The notes under the pieces were generated by a model. It did no database searches, had not been told where the DNA came from, and saw only the letters and a list, made by a program, of their open reading frames with translations. A program made the translations under genes and the position numbers. 64,000 nucleotides of DNA from Chloroflexota bacterium. GTDB lineage: Bacteria; Chloroflexota; Dehalococcoidia; Tepidiformales; Tepidiformaceae. Of the stretch, positions 1-12,330 are shown in pieces. Position 1 is the stretch's first letter; every line of letters begins with the position of its first letter. The stretch is from contig JAPPAK010000002.1 of NCBI GenBank assembly GCA_026705605.1, forward strand, positions 1 through 64,000, read 5' to 3'.

Positions 1-2030
<2,030 letters not shown>

Positions 2031-2154
2031 TCAATTAAGGCTCGCACGCATGAATCTCTTCCCGGCTTCGCCACACTCCCCGAAAGGAACGCAGCGAACC
2101 CGTTCGCAGTTTCATCGCTCTTCAGTTGTGAAGGTCCGTACCCGGCTTCGTCGC

Positions 2155-2179
2155 CGGAGAGCGCCACTGGCGCTCTCCG
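2155..2179 (-). repeat. Strong hairpin in the tRNA-Ala/23S spacer
   Basis: An almost perfect inverted repeat: a 12-base arm at 2155-2166, one base, then the complementary arm at 2168-2179 (CGGAGAGCGCCA / TGGCGCTCTCCG). It lies in the 190-nt spacer before 23S. No U-tract follows on either strand, so it is more likely a processing or folding element of the pre-rRNA than a terminator. Confidence 0.6.
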
Positions 2180-2221
2180 AGTGCGAAACCTGCTCTTGCC
2201 GTAACCCCGAAATGGGGAAGG

Positions 2222-2297
2222 TGGTGGAGCCGAGGAGACTCGAACTCCCGACTTCCGCCTTGCAAAGGCGGCGCTCTCCCAGCTGAGCTACGGCCCC
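2222..2297 (-). tRNA. tRNA-Ala (anticodon TGC)
   Basis: A 76-nt cloverleaf on the minus strand with the anticodon loop reading TTTGCAA. The acceptor arm GGGGCCG pairs with CGGCTCC and contains the G3:U70 wobble pair that alanyl-tRNA synthetase recognises. CCA is encoded. It is co-transcribed in the 16S-23S spacer. Confidence 0.97.
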
Positions 2298-2315
2298 TTG
2301 CGCCCGGCGCCAGAG

Positions 2316-2392
2316 TGGTGGGCCATTCTGGACTCGAACCAGAGACCTCAGTCTTATCAGGACTGCGCTCTAACCAGCTGAGCTAATGGCCC
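2316..2392 (-). tRNA. tRNA-Ile (anticodon GAT)
   Basis: A 77-nt cloverleaf on the minus strand, with acceptor arm GGGCCAT pairing with ATGGCCC, anticodon loop CTGATAA and encoded CCA. It lies 18 nt upstream of tRNA-Ala, giving the common Ile-Ala spacer pair of bacterial rrn operons. Confidence 0.97.
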
Positions 2393-2419
2393 CCCTTGGG
2401 CCGGCACGGCCTTTAAGAG

Positions 2420-2440
2420 CTGAATAGCGGACGGAAGAAG
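2420..2440 (-). repeat. 3' arm of the 16S pre-rRNA processing stem
   Basis: This spacer segment is complementary to leader positions 4116-4135, upstream of 16S. On the plus strand both carry a shared core ATAGCGGACG; 17 of 20 aligned positions are identical and two of the three differences become G-U pairs in the RNA. Together they would clamp the base of the 16S precursor, as the RNase III stems of other bacteria do. Confidence 0.75.
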
Positions 2441-2559
2441 GCCGCCTGGAGGCCTTCAGGAACACCTCGAATCGAAACTCGAGGCGATCGACCTGGGATC
2501 GTCCCTGCCGCACCCGGAACACCGGGTCCTGGGTGTCTTGCCGGCAGGGCGTACTCCCT

Positions 2560-4064
<1,505 letters not shown>

Positions 4065-4115
4065 AGCACTCAACCCGAAGGCTGAGTTAATTCCCTTGAC
4101 GGGTTCCCAGACGTT

Positions 4116-4135
4116 CTCTTTCGTCCGCTATCCAG
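4116..4135 (-). repeat. 5' arm of the 16S pre-rRNA processing stem
   Basis: This leader segment, about 50-70 nt before the 16S 5' end, pairs with 2420-2440 in the 16S/tRNA-Ile spacer. The uninterrupted core is 10 bp (ATAGCGGACG on the plus strand), extended on both sides with G-U pairs and one mismatch. Confidence 0.75.
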
Positions 4136-4147
4136 TTGTTAAAGTCC
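4136..4147 (-). promoter_or_regulatory. boxA-like antitermination element in the rrn leader
   Basis: On the minus strand the leader reads GGACTTTAACAA. It shares the CTTTAACAA core of the E. coli rrn boxA (NusB/NusE binding, antitermination) and lies between the promoter and 16S. The first bases differ from the classic TGCTC, so the assignment is moderate. Confidence 0.5.
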
Positions 4148-4176
4148 GCTGGACCCTCAAGAAGGCCCGACGGATA

Positions 4177-4205
4177 AGAATAGTCTCCCCCCCGTACCGT
4201 GTCAA
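4177..4205 (-). promoter_or_regulatory. rrn promoter (sigma-70 type)
   Basis: On the minus strand: a perfect -35 TTGACA (4200-4205), a 17-bp spacer containing a G7 run, and -10 TATTCT (4177-4182). It lies in the 25-nt-plus gap after the dprA stop and about 110 nt upstream of 16S. It is the best consensus promoter in the window. Confidence 0.88.
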
Positions 4206-4230
4206 TCGAGCGTCCGCCTGATCAGTTTCC

Positions 4231-5364
4231 TCATGGCCGTGTCCGCAGGTACGTCAGCGGCCCCTGCTGGCGCACCAGGCCCCGCAGTTCCAGCGTCAGC
4301 AGCGCCCCCGTCACCGTCTCGATCGGCATCTCCGCTCGCCGCGCCACCTCGTCCACGTGCAGCGGCCCCTCCTCCAGCCAGTGCAGCACCCGCCCCTCGT
4401 CCGTGCTCGTCTCCACGGCCACCCCCGTTGCCGGCTCCGGTGGCGGCGATGCCGCCTCCCCCAGCGAGAGCTGCGTGCCGATGCTGAGCAGGTTCAGCTC
4501 CTCGCACAGCTCCTCCGCCGAGCCCACTAGCTTCGCCCCGCTCTCCCGGATGAGCCGGTTCGTGCCGGCGCTCTGCTGAGAGAACACGCTCCCCGGCGTC
4601 GCGAACACCTCGCGGTTCTGCTCGAGCGCGTGGTGCGCCGTGTGCAGCGCCCCGCTCGTCACCCCCGCCTCGATCACCAGCGTTGCCCGTGCCAGCCCCG
4701 AGATGATCCGGTTCCGCCGCGGGAAGTAGTCCGAGCGTGTCTTCACCCCGGGCGGGTACTCCGAGAGCACGCACCCATGCGCCATCACCCGCTCCGCCAG
4801 CCCCTCGTTCTCGCGCGGGTAGATCCCGTCGATGCCGCCCGCGAGCACCGCTACCGTCGGCGTTCCCGAGTCCACCGCCACCCGGTGCGCGATCGCGTCG
4901 ATGCCGCGCGCCAGGCCGCTCACGATCGCCACCCCGGCCCGCGCCACCGCCCCGCAGAACTGCTCGCACACCTCCCGCCCGTAGGCCGTCACCCGCCGCG
5001 TCCCCACCACTGCCAGCGCCTGCTCGAACTGCGGCCCCGCCTCGCCCCGGATGAACAGCACAGGCGGGCTCTGCGGGATCTCCTGCAGCAGCGACGGGTA
5101 CGCCTCGTCCTCCCAGGTCAGCGTCCGCACGCCGTGCCGCTCGAGCGCCTCCAGCTCCTCCTCCGGCGCGAAGTCGCGTCGCGCTCGCTCGAAGCCGCGC
5201 ACGTATTGCGTCCGTAGCCCCGCCTCCCGCACCGTCCCCGACGGCGCCTCCCACGCCTCCGCGATGCTCCCGTAGTACGCGATCAGGCCGCGGAAGCTCT
5301 CCGACCCCAACCCCGCGCGGCGCAGGGCTACCCACTGGGCTCTCTCTATGTCGTTCCCAACCAT
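4231..5364 (-). CDS. dprA: DNA-processing protein DprA
   Basis: 377 aa. DprA binds incoming single-stranded DNA during natural transformation and loads RecA. The order is an N-terminal SAM/HhH-like part (about 1-70), then the Rossmann-like DprA domain with GTRR, SGLARGIDAIAH, PRRNRIISGLA and ATPGSVFS motifs (about 95-290), then a C-terminal winged-helix (DML1-like) segment. The length is normal for the family. The ATG at 5364 is chosen because the conserved reading starts there. It is the last gene of the GlmU-like/CorC/DprA run, 30 nt after the CorC stop. The rrn promoter lies just downstream. Function is by family; competence has not been shown for this organism. Confidence 0.95.
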   Translation of the reverse strand: MVGNDIERAQWVALRRAGLGSESFRGLIAYYGSIAEAWEAPSGTVREAGLRTQYVRGFERARRDFAPEEELEALERHGVRTLTWEDEAYPSLLQEIPQSPPVLFIRGEAGPQFEQALAVVGTRRVTAYGREVCEQFCGAVARAGVAIVSGLARGIDAIAHRVAVDSGTPTVAVLAGGIDGIYPRENEGLAERVMAHGCVLSEYPPGVKTRSDYFPRRNRIISGLARATLVIEAGVTSGALHTAHHALEQNREVFATPGSVFSQQSAGTNRLIRESGAKLVGSAEELCEELNLLSIGTQLSLGEAASPPPEPATGVAVETSTDEGRVLHWLEEGPLHVDEVARRAEMPIETVTGALLTLELRGLVRQQGPLTYLRTRP

Positions 5365-5394
5365 TGCGGTGGGAACTCTAGCATGCCAGCCCCC

Positions 5395-6639
5395 TCAGGC
5401 GCTCGCCCGCTCCCGCGCCACCCGCAGCCGCCGCAGCCTTCGCCCCGACATGCTCAGCACCCGCAGGCGAAGCCCGTCCACCGCCACCTCGTCCCCCACT
5501 GCCGGCAGCCGCCCCAGCTCGTGGATGACGAATCCCCCGACCGTGTCGAAGTCCTCGCTCTCCGCCGAGTAGTCGAACAGCTCCTCGAGCACCTCCGCCG
5601 GCATGCTCGCGTCGAGCAGCACCTCGTCCTCCGAGATCTGCTCCATCGCTGGACCGGCCACGTCGTACTCGTCCTCGATCTCCCCGACGATCTCCTCGAT
5701 CAGGTCCTCGATCGTGATCAGTCCCGCCGTCCCCCCGTACTCGTCCACGACGACTGCCAGGTGCGTGCGGTTCGCCCGCATCTCCGTCAGCAGCTGGTCG
5801 GCGCGCTTCGTCTCCGGGATGAACACCGCCTCGCGCAGCAGCGCCCGCAGCGAGGAGTCCTGCCCCGTGAGGATCGCGTCGAGCATGTCCTTCGCGTAGG
5901 CGAGACCCGCGATGTCGTCGATGCTCTCGCCGTAGGCGGGAATGCGGCTGAAACCGCGCTCTGTCGCCAGGCGCGCCGCCTCGCGCACGCTCGCCTCCAC
6001 CTCCGTCGCGACGATATCGATGCGGGGCACCATCACCTCCCGCGCCGTCTTGTCCTCCAGGCCGATGATCCCGCGGATCATCCGCTCCTCTTCCTCCTCC
6101 ACGCCCCCGGAGGCCTCCTCCCGCTCGAGCAACGCCAGGATGTCCTCGTTCTGCGACCCCGGGCCCACACCCTGCAACGGCGCCGCGATTACGCGCGCGG
6201 GCACGCTCAGCGCCCACGCCGGCGCCGCGAACACCCAGCGAGCGGCCACGATTACGCGGTGGAGCTGCAGCACCGAGTACTCCGGACGCCGCGCCGCCAG
6301 CGTCCCCACCGTCATCTGCACCAGCGCCGCGTAGGCGCCGCCGGCGATGCCGATCCAGGCCGCTCCCCCTGTCCCCAGCTCGACCGCACCGATGTACGCG
6401 AACGCCGACACCACCCCGGCCGCCGCCAGGATCCGCGCCGTCGTCAGTGGGCCCAGCGGCTCCAATGGCCGTTCCACGGTGCCCACGATGCGCAGCGCGG
6501 CCGCGTTTCCCTGGCGCGCCAGCGCCTGGATGCGGGCGACGTTTGTTCGCTCCAGCGCCGTTTCCGCGCCGGCCACCAGCGCCAGCACGACCGATGCCGC
6601 CGCGATAACGAGGATGGCCACGATCTCGCCCGTCGCCAT
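5395..6639 (-). CDS. CorC/TlyC-type CNNM-CBS transporter-like protein
   Basis: 414 aa. It has an N-terminal DUF21/CNNM membrane region (hydrophobic stretches about 5-25, 60-85, 90-115, 130-150). A paired CBS module follows (PRIDIVA..., FSRIPAYGESIDDIAGL, VVVDEYGGTAGLITIEDL, EEIVGEIEDEYD), then a C-terminal CorC_HlyC/transporter-associated domain. The family is linked to Mg2+/Co2+ efflux or homeostasis; the old name haemolysin is misleading. It starts 2 nt after the GlmU-like stop, so the genes are probably co-transcribed. The ion is not predictable from the sequence. Confidence 0.9.
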   Translation of the reverse strand: MATGEIVAILVIAAASVVLALVAGAETALERTNVARIQALARQGNAAALRIVGTVERPLEPLGPLTTARILAAAGVVSAFAYIGAVELGTGGAAWIGIAGGAYAALVQMTVGTLAARRPEYSVLQLHRVIVAARWVFAAPAWALSVPARVIAAPLQGVGPGSQNEDILALLEREEASGGVEEEEERMIRGIIGLEDKTAREVMVPRIDIVATEVEASVREAARLATERGFSRIPAYGESIDDIAGLAYAKDMLDAILTGQDSSLRALLREAVFIPETKRADQLLTEMRANRTHLAVVVDEYGGTAGLITIEDLIEEIVGEIEDEYDVAGPAMEQISEDEVLLDASMPAEVLEELFDYSAESEDFDTVGGFVIHELGRLPAVGDEVAVDGLRLRVLSMSGRRLRRLRVARERASA

Positions 6640-6641
6640 CG

Positions 6642-7844
6642 CTACTCTTCCCCCTCGTCCTTTGTCGGGAGCTCACGCGCCGGCACGCCCGCCACCCGCG
6701 CTCCCGCCCCCACGTCCCGCGTGACCACCGCCCCTGCCGCTGTGAACGCGCCATCCCCCACCGAGACGGGCGCGATCAGCATCGTGTCGCACCCCACGAA
6801 CGCCCGCACCCCGATGTGCGTCCGGTGCTTGTCGACCCCGTCGAAGTTCACCGTCACCGCCCCCGCGCCGATATTCGCCCCCTCGCCCACGTCCGCATCC
6901 CCCAGGTAGCTGAAGTGATGCATCTTCACGCCGTCTCCCACGACCGAGTTCTTGACCTCCGCGTAGTTGTGGATCTCGCACCCGTCCCCGATCGCCGCCC
7001 CGCCACGCACGTGCGCGTACGGCCCCACGGTCGTCCCCTCCCCCACCGTTGAGTCCTCCACCACCGAGTGCTGGACCGTGCTGTTCGCCCCGATGCTCGC
7101 GTTCCGCAGCGTCGCTCCCGGCCCGACAACCGCCCCTGCCGCCACCGATGTTTCGCCGTACAGGTAGCAGTTCGGCTCGACCACAACGTCCGCCTCCAGC
7201 CTCACCTCGCGGTCCACATAGACCGAATACGGATCGCGGAAGGTCACGCCCGCCTGCTGGTGGCCGGCGATGACTCGTTCCCGCACGAGCCCTTCGGCCA
7301 GCGCCAGCGCCTGGCGGTTCATGAGCCGCAGGCTCGCCTCGTCTCCCGCCGCGACCGTGGCTGCGGCGCTCCGGTCCGACTCCCCCCGCTCGACGAGCCA
7401 GGCCGTGAAGCTCTGCCCCCGCGGATCCTGCTCCACAAGCCACGCGGTCTCGACGCACACGCCCACGTCGTCCCCATCCCCGCTGGTCAGGTAGGCCCGC
7501 CGTGCCCGTGTCTCCTCGCGCCGTTTCACGACGGCATGCATGGAGGAGGAGTCCAGCAGGGGCGTATCGCCCCACACGAACAGGGTCACCTCGCACTCCC
7601 CGAGGGAGCGGAACAGTTCGCGCGGTCCGGCCAGGAACGCGTCGGCGCCGCTGAGTGCTTCCCGCCCCTGTCCCCGCTCGTCCCCCACCACGATCACGGT
7701 TGCCGGGTCGAGCCTGCGCGCGGCGTCGATCACGTATTGCGCCGCGGGCGTCCCCGCCACCCGGTGGAGCGCCGGTGCCACGTCCGACACCATGGCCTCG
7801 CTGAGCTCCCCGGCGAGCACGACTACTCCCAGCTTCCCACTCAT
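6642..7844 (-). CDS. GlmU-like protein: intact acetyltransferase, degenerate uridylyltransferase domain
   Basis: 400 aa from the ATG at 7844 (an upstream ATG at 7934 would give 430 aa). GlmU normally acetylates glucosamine-1-P and then makes UDP-GlcNAc. The C-terminal left-handed beta-helix is complete and keeps family acetyltransferase residues (R of AHVRGG, K of AEVKN, H of MHHFSYLGD, N of NIGAG, N of VNFDG). The N-terminal signature LAAGxGTRMxSxxPKxLH aligns without gaps to LAGELSEAMVSDVAPALH, so the Gly, Thr, Arg, Pro and Lys of the nucleotide/metal site are gone, although GDTPLL remains. The N domain is also about 40 aa short. It may therefore act only as an acetyltransferase. First gene of the run with corC-like and dprA. 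Confidence 0.85.
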   Translation of the reverse strand: MSGKLGVVVLAGELSEAMVSDVAPALHRVAGTPAAQYVIDAARRLDPATVIVVGDERGQGREALSGADAFLAGPRELFRSLGECEVTLFVWGDTPLLDSSSMHAVVKRREETRARRAYLTSGDGDDVGVCVETAWLVEQDPRGQSFTAWLVERGESDRSAAATVAAGDEASLRLMNRQALALAEGLVRERVIAGHQQAGVTFRDPYSVYVDREVRLEADVVVEPNCYLYGETSVAAGAVVGPGATLRNASIGANSTVQHSVVEDSTVGEGTTVGPYAHVRGGAAIGDGCEIHNYAEVKNSVVGDGVKMHHFSYLGDADVGEGANIGAGAVTVNFDGVDKHRTHIGVRAFVGCDTMLIAPVSVGDGAFTAAGAVVTRDVGAGARVAGVPARELPTKDEGEE

Positions 7845-7959
7845 TGCGCGCGAACGCGCCCGGCGCGGATCGCGCTCCGGGGAGCCGGCTAACGGAATGG
7901 GCTTGCGTTCGTGTGGATCGGGATCGTCGCTCATACGCGTCTGGCGGTGTGCGTCGCTC

Positions 7960-7987
7960 ATGCTAGTGGGCCATAAGACGTTGTCAA
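7960..7987 (-). promoter_or_regulatory. Promoter for the GlmU-like/CorC/DprA run
   Basis: On the minus strand: -35 TTGACA (7982-7987), 16-bp spacer, -10 TAGCAT (7960-7965). Transcription would begin near 7953, upstream of ATG 7934 and ATG 7844. It lies in the divergent gap with alaS. On the plus strand a weaker TCGACA (8009-8014), N18, TAGCAT (8033-8038) could serve alaS. Confidence 0.6.
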
Positions 7988-8050
7988 GGAGCAGGCCCGC
8001 TCCCTCGCTCGACACCCGACGGGTTGCGCTCGTAGCATCCGAAGGCAGCA

Positions 8051-10702
8051 ATGCCTTTTCCCCCACGGAGTTCCGACGAGATTCGCGCTGCGTTCGTGGA
8101 CTTCTTCGCGGAACGCGATCACCGCCAGCTTCCGGCCTGGCCTCTTGTCCCCGTGGGCGATCCCACCACCCTCTTCACCACCGCCGGCATGCAGCAGTTC
8201 AAGCCGTACTTCACCGGCCAGGCCGAGCCACCCGTGCGCCGCGCCACCACCGTGCAGCGCGCATTCCGCGTCACCGACATCGAGGAAGTGGGCGACTTCA
8301 GCCACTGCACCGCCTTCGAGATGCTCGGCAACTTCAGCTTCGGGGACTACTTCAAGGCCGAGGCCATCGCCTGGGCCTGGGACCTCAGCACCGACGTCTA
8401 CCAACTCCCCCCCGATCGCATTCACGTCAGCATCCACGATGACGACGACGAGGCCTACGAGGCCTGGCGCGCCACCGGCGTCCCGCACGAGCGCATCCAC
8501 CGCTACGACGAGTCCGAGAACTACTGGTACAGCGGCCCCGTCGGCCCCTGCGGCCCCAACACCGAGATCTTTTACGACTACTTCCCCGAGCGCGGCGTCG
8601 AGCGCGCCGACCCCGCCAACGACGGCCGGCGCTTCCTTGAATACTGGAACCTCGTCCTCATGCAGAACTTCCGCCACGAGGACGGCTCTCTCAGCGACCT
8701 CCCGAAGAAGAACATCGATACCGGCAGCGGCCTCGAGCGCGTCGCCGCCATCCAGCAGGGCAAGAGTTCGATCTTCGAGACCGACATCTTCCTGCCCATC
8801 CTCCAGGAAGCCTCCGCCATCGTCGGTGTCGACTACCTCGGTGGCCGCGCCAGCAGTTCCGAGGGTCGCGCCATCCGAGCCATGTCCGAGCACGCTCGCG
8901 CCGCCACCCTGCTCGTCGGCGACGGCGTCGTGCCTAGCAACGAAGGCCGCGGCTACGTCCTCCGGCGCATCCTGCGCCGCGCCGTCTACCTGGCCCGCCG
9001 CGAGGGCGTGGGCGAACCCTTCCTCCACCGTCTGGTCGAGGCCTCCATCCGCAAGCTTGGTCCCGCCTACCCTCACCTTGAGCAGGAACGCGACTTCATC
9101 CTCCGCGCCATCGGTGGCGAGGAGGACCGCTTCCTCCGCACGCTCTCGGCGGCTTCCCAGCGCCTCGAATTCCTGCTCTATCGCCTCGAGCACGCCGGCG
9201 AGCAGGTAGTTCCCGGCGACGAAGCCTTCGCCCTGTACGACACCTTCGGCCTGCCCATCGAACTGACGCGTGAGATCGCCGCCGTCCGCGACTTCACCGT
9301 TGATGTCGAGGGCTTCGAGGCCGCCCTCGATCAGCAACGGCGCAGCGCCCGCGAAGCGGCCATGCTCCTCGGCGGCGACGACCGCCCCGACCTGGCCGCC
9401 ATCGGGGGCGACCACAGCGCCTTTACGGGCTGGGACAACGTCACCGGTGAGGCGACGCCCGTCGCCATCCTCTCCGATGGCGCCGCCCCAGAGGTCGTCC
9501 CCGCCGGAACGAAGGCGGAGGTCGTCCTGGACTCGACCCCCTTCTACCCCGAGGGTGGCGGCCAACTCGGCGACCGTGGCCTCTTGCACACCGCGGGAGG
9601 CGTCTTCCGGGTCGAGGACACGCAGGCGGCGAGCGGCGCCATCGTCCACAGCGGCGAGGTCATCGAGGGCGAGCTCCGCCGTGATGACGCCATCCGCGCC
9701 GAGGTCGACCTGGCCTGGCGAGCCAGCGTCACCCGCAACCACACCGCCACCCACCTCCTCCACGCCGGCCTCCGCTCCGTTCTCGGTCAGCACGTCCGCC
9801 AGCAGGGTTCGCTCGTCGCCGACGAGCGCCTCCGCTTCGACTTCACGCACCTTGAAAGCGCTCCCCGCGAGTCCCTCGACGAGGTCGAGGCCCTCGTGAA
9901 TGCCCTCATCCGCGAGAACCGGCCCGTCGAGTGGCGCATGACCAGCTACCAGGAGGCCATCGACGGCGGCGCGCTGGCCTTCTTCGGCGATAAGTACGGC
10001 GCCGAGGTGCGCGTTGTCGAAATCCGTGGTGATAGCGGTCTGTTCAGCGCCGAGCTCTGTGGTGGCACCCACGTGGGCCAGACCGGCGAACTCGGCCTCG
10101 TGCACATCCAGCGCGAGTCGGCGGTTGCTGCCGGAACGCGCCGCATTGAGGCGCTCTCCGGCGCTTCGGCCGAGCGCTACCTCCTCGATGAGCACGCCCG
10201 CCTGCAGCGCATCGCCGAGCGCCTCTCCACCCCTCCCGCCGAACTTGAGGCACGCATCGAGGGCATCCAGGAGGAGCTCGCCGGCCTTCGCTCGCAGGTG
10301 GCCGACCTCCAGCGCGCCCAGGCCGCCGACCAGGGCGTCGAGCTGGCCGAGGCGGCTGAGCGCATCGGCGATGCCCACCTCGTCGTCGCCCGCGTCCAGG
10401 CTGCCTCCCGCGAGGCCCTCAAGGAGCTCGCCGACGACCTTCGCCGCCGCCTCACCCCCTCCCTCCTCGTCCTCGCCGCCGTCATCGATGACCGCCCCGC
10501 CTTCGTTGTCGCCGCCACCCCCGACCTTGTCGAGGCCGGCGTGCATGCCGGCAACATCGTCCGTGAAGTGGCGAAGGCCGCCGGCGGCGGTGGCGGTGGC
10601 CGCCCCGATCTCGCCGAAGCCGGCGCCCGCGACCCCGATGGTATCGACGCCGCCCTGGCCGAAGGCCATAGCCGGGCCAGCGCCGCCCTCGCGGACCGGT
10701 AG
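8051..10702 (+). CDS. alaS: Alanyl-tRNA synthetase
   Basis: 883 aa, a normal length. It charges tRNA-Ala. The class II catalytic core is at the N-terminus (motif 1 region with TTAGMQQFKPYF, then RVTDIEEVGDFSH, GPCGPNTEIFYD). The editing domain follows with the zinc-type sites NHTATHLLH (near residue 560-570) and CGGTHVG (near 670). The C-terminus is the DHHA1/C-Ala region, with a Gly-rich tail GGGGGG. The start ATG is preceded by a GAAGG ribosome-binding site. It opens a long plus-strand run and is 5 nt from the next gene. The tRNA-Ala in the rrn spacer carries the G3:U70 identity pair this enzyme needs. Confidence 0.98.
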   Translation: MPFPPRSSDEIRAAFVDFFAERDHRQLPAWPLVPVGDPTTLFTTAGMQQFKPYFTGQAEPPVRRATTVQRAFRVTDIEEVGDFSHCTAFEMLGNFSFGDYFKAEAIAWAWDLSTDVYQLPPDRIHVSIHDDDDEAYEAWRATGVPHERIHRYDESENYWYSGPVGPCGPNTEIFYDYFPERGVERADPANDGRRFLEYWNLVLMQNFRHEDGSLSDLPKKNIDTGSGLERVAAIQQGKSSIFETDIFLPILQEASAIVGVDYLGGRASSSEGRAIRAMSEHARAATLLVGDGVVPSNEGRGYVLRRILRRAVYLARREGVGEPFLHRLVEASIRKLGPAYPHLEQERDFILRAIGGEEDRFLRTLSAASQRLEFLLYRLEHAGEQVVPGDEAFALYDTFGLPIELTREIAAVRDFTVDVEGFEAALDQQRRSAREAAMLLGGDDRPDLAAIGGDHSAFTGWDNVTGEATPVAILSDGAAPEVVPAGTKAEVVLDSTPFYPEGGGQLGDRGLLHTAGGVFRVEDTQAASGAIVHSGEVIEGELRRDDAIRAEVDLAWRASVTRNHTATHLLHAGLRSVLGQHVRQQGSLVADERLRFDFTHLESAPRESLDEVEALVNALIRENRPVEWRMTSYQEAIDGGALAFFGDKYGAEVRVVEIRGDSGLFSAELCGGTHVGQTGELGLVHIQRESAVAAGTRRIEALSGASAERYLLDEHARLQRIAERLSTPPAELEARIEGIQEELAGLRSQVADLQRAQAADQGVELAEAAERIGDAHLVVARVQAASREALKELADDLRRRLTPSLLVLAAVIDDRPAFVVAATPDLVEAGVHAGNIVREVAKAAGGGGGGRPDLAEAGARDPDGIDAALAEGHSRASAALADR

Positions 10703-10707
10703 CCGAG

Positions 10708-12330
10708 ATGGACGGCTCCCCCGAGTCCGAATCCCCCGACACCAGCGCCCCCGAGCCTACCCCCGCGGACCCATCCCCACCGCCTGCTCTCGAGCCCGCC
10801 TCCCCTGCCGGGACTCCGGCTCCTCAGCCGGAGCGCGCCCTCGCCTCGGTCGTCCCCATCGGTCGCCACGAGCCCATCGATGGTATCTGCGGCCGCATCG
10901 ACGCTGCCCCCTCCCACGTCGTCGTCCTGCACGCCCCCAGCGGCAACCGCGCCATGTCCGAGGAGCTCGGCATGCGCCGCGTCGCCCGCCACGTCCAGGA
11001 CTCGGGCCGCACCTTCGCCGTCGCGACCCGTTCTGGTGTCCTGACGCGTCGCGCACGCGCCGAGGGTGTTCCCGTCGCCACCAACCCTCGCCGGGTCCAC
11101 TGGGGCTCCGGGGGCAAGATCGTCGTGCCGCTTGGCTTCACCACCCTGCTGGTGCCCCCCTTTGGCCGCTACGCCCAGTACGTCGCCCTCGCGGTGTTCA
11201 TCCTCGCCGTCGCCGCCGTCCTCTACACCGCCGGACCGTCCGCCACCGTGAGGGTCTATCCCCCCACCCAGACCGTCGAAGAGCGCACTGTCGTTCGCGC
11301 CTCCACCCGCATTGAAGCGATCGACCTCGAAAGAAGGGTCCTCCCCGCCACCGTCATCTCCGTCGAGCGCGAGGTGCTCCTCGCCGTCCCCACCACCGGC
11401 GAGGTCATCCAGGGCGTCACGCCCGCGACCGCCACCGTCAGGCTCGGAAACCCCACCGACGCCGCGATCGTCGTGCCGGCGGGGGCCGTCATCTTCTCCG
11501 TGCCCGACTTCATCGCCTTCGAGGTCGACATCGTCGTGACCGTGCCCCCCGGCGGGAACGCGTTCGCCCCCGTGACCGCCCGCTCCCCCGGCTCCCAGGG
11601 CAACGTCCCCGCGGATTCCATCACCCAGTGGCGAAGCATTGACCTTGCCGTCCTCACCGCCACCAACCAGGAAGAGGCCTCCGGCGGTGCCGACGAACCC
11701 CGCCGCGCCGTCGCCCCCGCCGACATCCGCGCGCTCGAATCCCTGGCCACCGAGATTGCGGAAGGCCCGCCGCCCGCCTCGCTCCTGACGGGCGCCCGGC
11801 CCGACCACGCGATCATCGTTCGCAGCGCCAGCGTTACCGTCACGCTGGGGGAACCCAGTGCCGAGCCCGGAACTGCCGCCGACGCCGTCTTCATGCAGGT
11901 CCAGACCACCATAGAGGCGCTGGCCATCGCCCCCGAGGTGCTCGATACCCTCGCCCGCTCGCTCCTCATCGCGCCCGAAGGCGCTGGCGAGCTCGTGCCC
12001 GGCACCGTCGTCGGCGTCGAGACCGGCGACCGCCAGATTGACCACCCCGACGGCTCCTTCACCTCCGAGTTGCGGATCAGCGCCGAGTTCCCGAGGGGCG
12101 CCTCCCCCGAGGAGATTGAGGACGCCGTCGGCGGGCGCAGCTCCGAGGCGGCGGTCGCAGAGCTGGGAACGCGCTATGCTCTTGACGATGTCGAGATCGA
12201 CCTCACCCCGGGCTGGGCGCCGCGGCTCCCCCGCTTCGGGTTCCGGATCGACGTCGAGTTCGGCAGCCGCGCCTTCGAACCCCCAGACCCCGAACCTGAT
12301 GCCGAAGCCAGCCCGTCTGATGGCCCTTGA
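10708..12330 (+). CDS. Baseplate J/gp47-like single-pass membrane protein
   Basis: 540 aa. The N-terminal 40 residues are Pro/Ser/Glu-rich. A soluble segment follows (about 50-145, with VVLHAPSGNRAMSEELGMR), then one membrane helix (about 152-172), then a large C-terminal region with baseplate J-like repeats (for example VPAGAVIFS and ARSPGSQGNVPADSI). In Chloroflexota such proteins lie beside alaS and ruvX; that is recollection, not a search. There are no phage genes around it, so this is not a prophage remnant. Its role is unknown; the topology suggests a cell-surface or envelope assembly part. It starts 5 nt after alaS and overlaps ruvX by 32 nt. Confidence 0.75.
   Translation: MDGSPESESPDTSAPEPTPADPSPPPALEPASPAGTPAPQPERALASVVPIGRHEPIDGICGRIDAAPSHVVVLHAPSGNRAMSEELGMRRVARHVQDSGRTFAVATRSGVLTRRARAEGVPVATNPRRVHWGSGGKIVVPLGFTTLLVPPFGRYAQYVALAVFILAVAAVLYTAGPSATVRVYPPTQTVEERTVVRASTRIEAIDLERRVLPATVISVEREVLLAVPTTGEVIQGVTPATATVRLGNPTDAAIVVPAGAVIFSVPDFIAFEVDIVVTVPPGGNAFAPVTARSPGSQGNVPADSITQWRSIDLAVLTATNQEEASGGADEPRRAVAPADIRALESLATEIAEGPPPASLLTGARPDHAIIVRSASVTVTLGEPSAEPGTAADAVFMQVQTTIEALAIAPEVLDTLARSLLIAPEGAGELVPGTVVGVETGDRQIDHPDGSFTSELRISAEFPRGASPEEIEDAVGGRSSEAAVAELGTRYALDDVEIDLTPGWAPRLPRFGFRIDVEFGSRAFEPPDPEPDAEASPSDGP

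Noticed and set aside
8000..8050. T-box or other riboswitch before alaS
   Set aside because: Only about 100 nt lie in the gap, with promoters; no T-box sequence or terminator/antiterminator pair is visible.
7958..10669. A 903-codon open frame on the minus strand opposite alaS, and similar ones opposite baseplate-J (10177-12045), xseA (24925-27546) and others
   Set aside because: They arise from the codon bias of very GC-rich genes. The composition (Gly/Ala/Asp/Glu-rich, no family motifs) is that of antisense shadows, and the plus-strand genes are certain.
10708..12330. Prophage remnant suggested by the baseplate-J-like domain
   Set aside because: There are no other phage genes, and the gene is embedded with overlaps in a housekeeping run.
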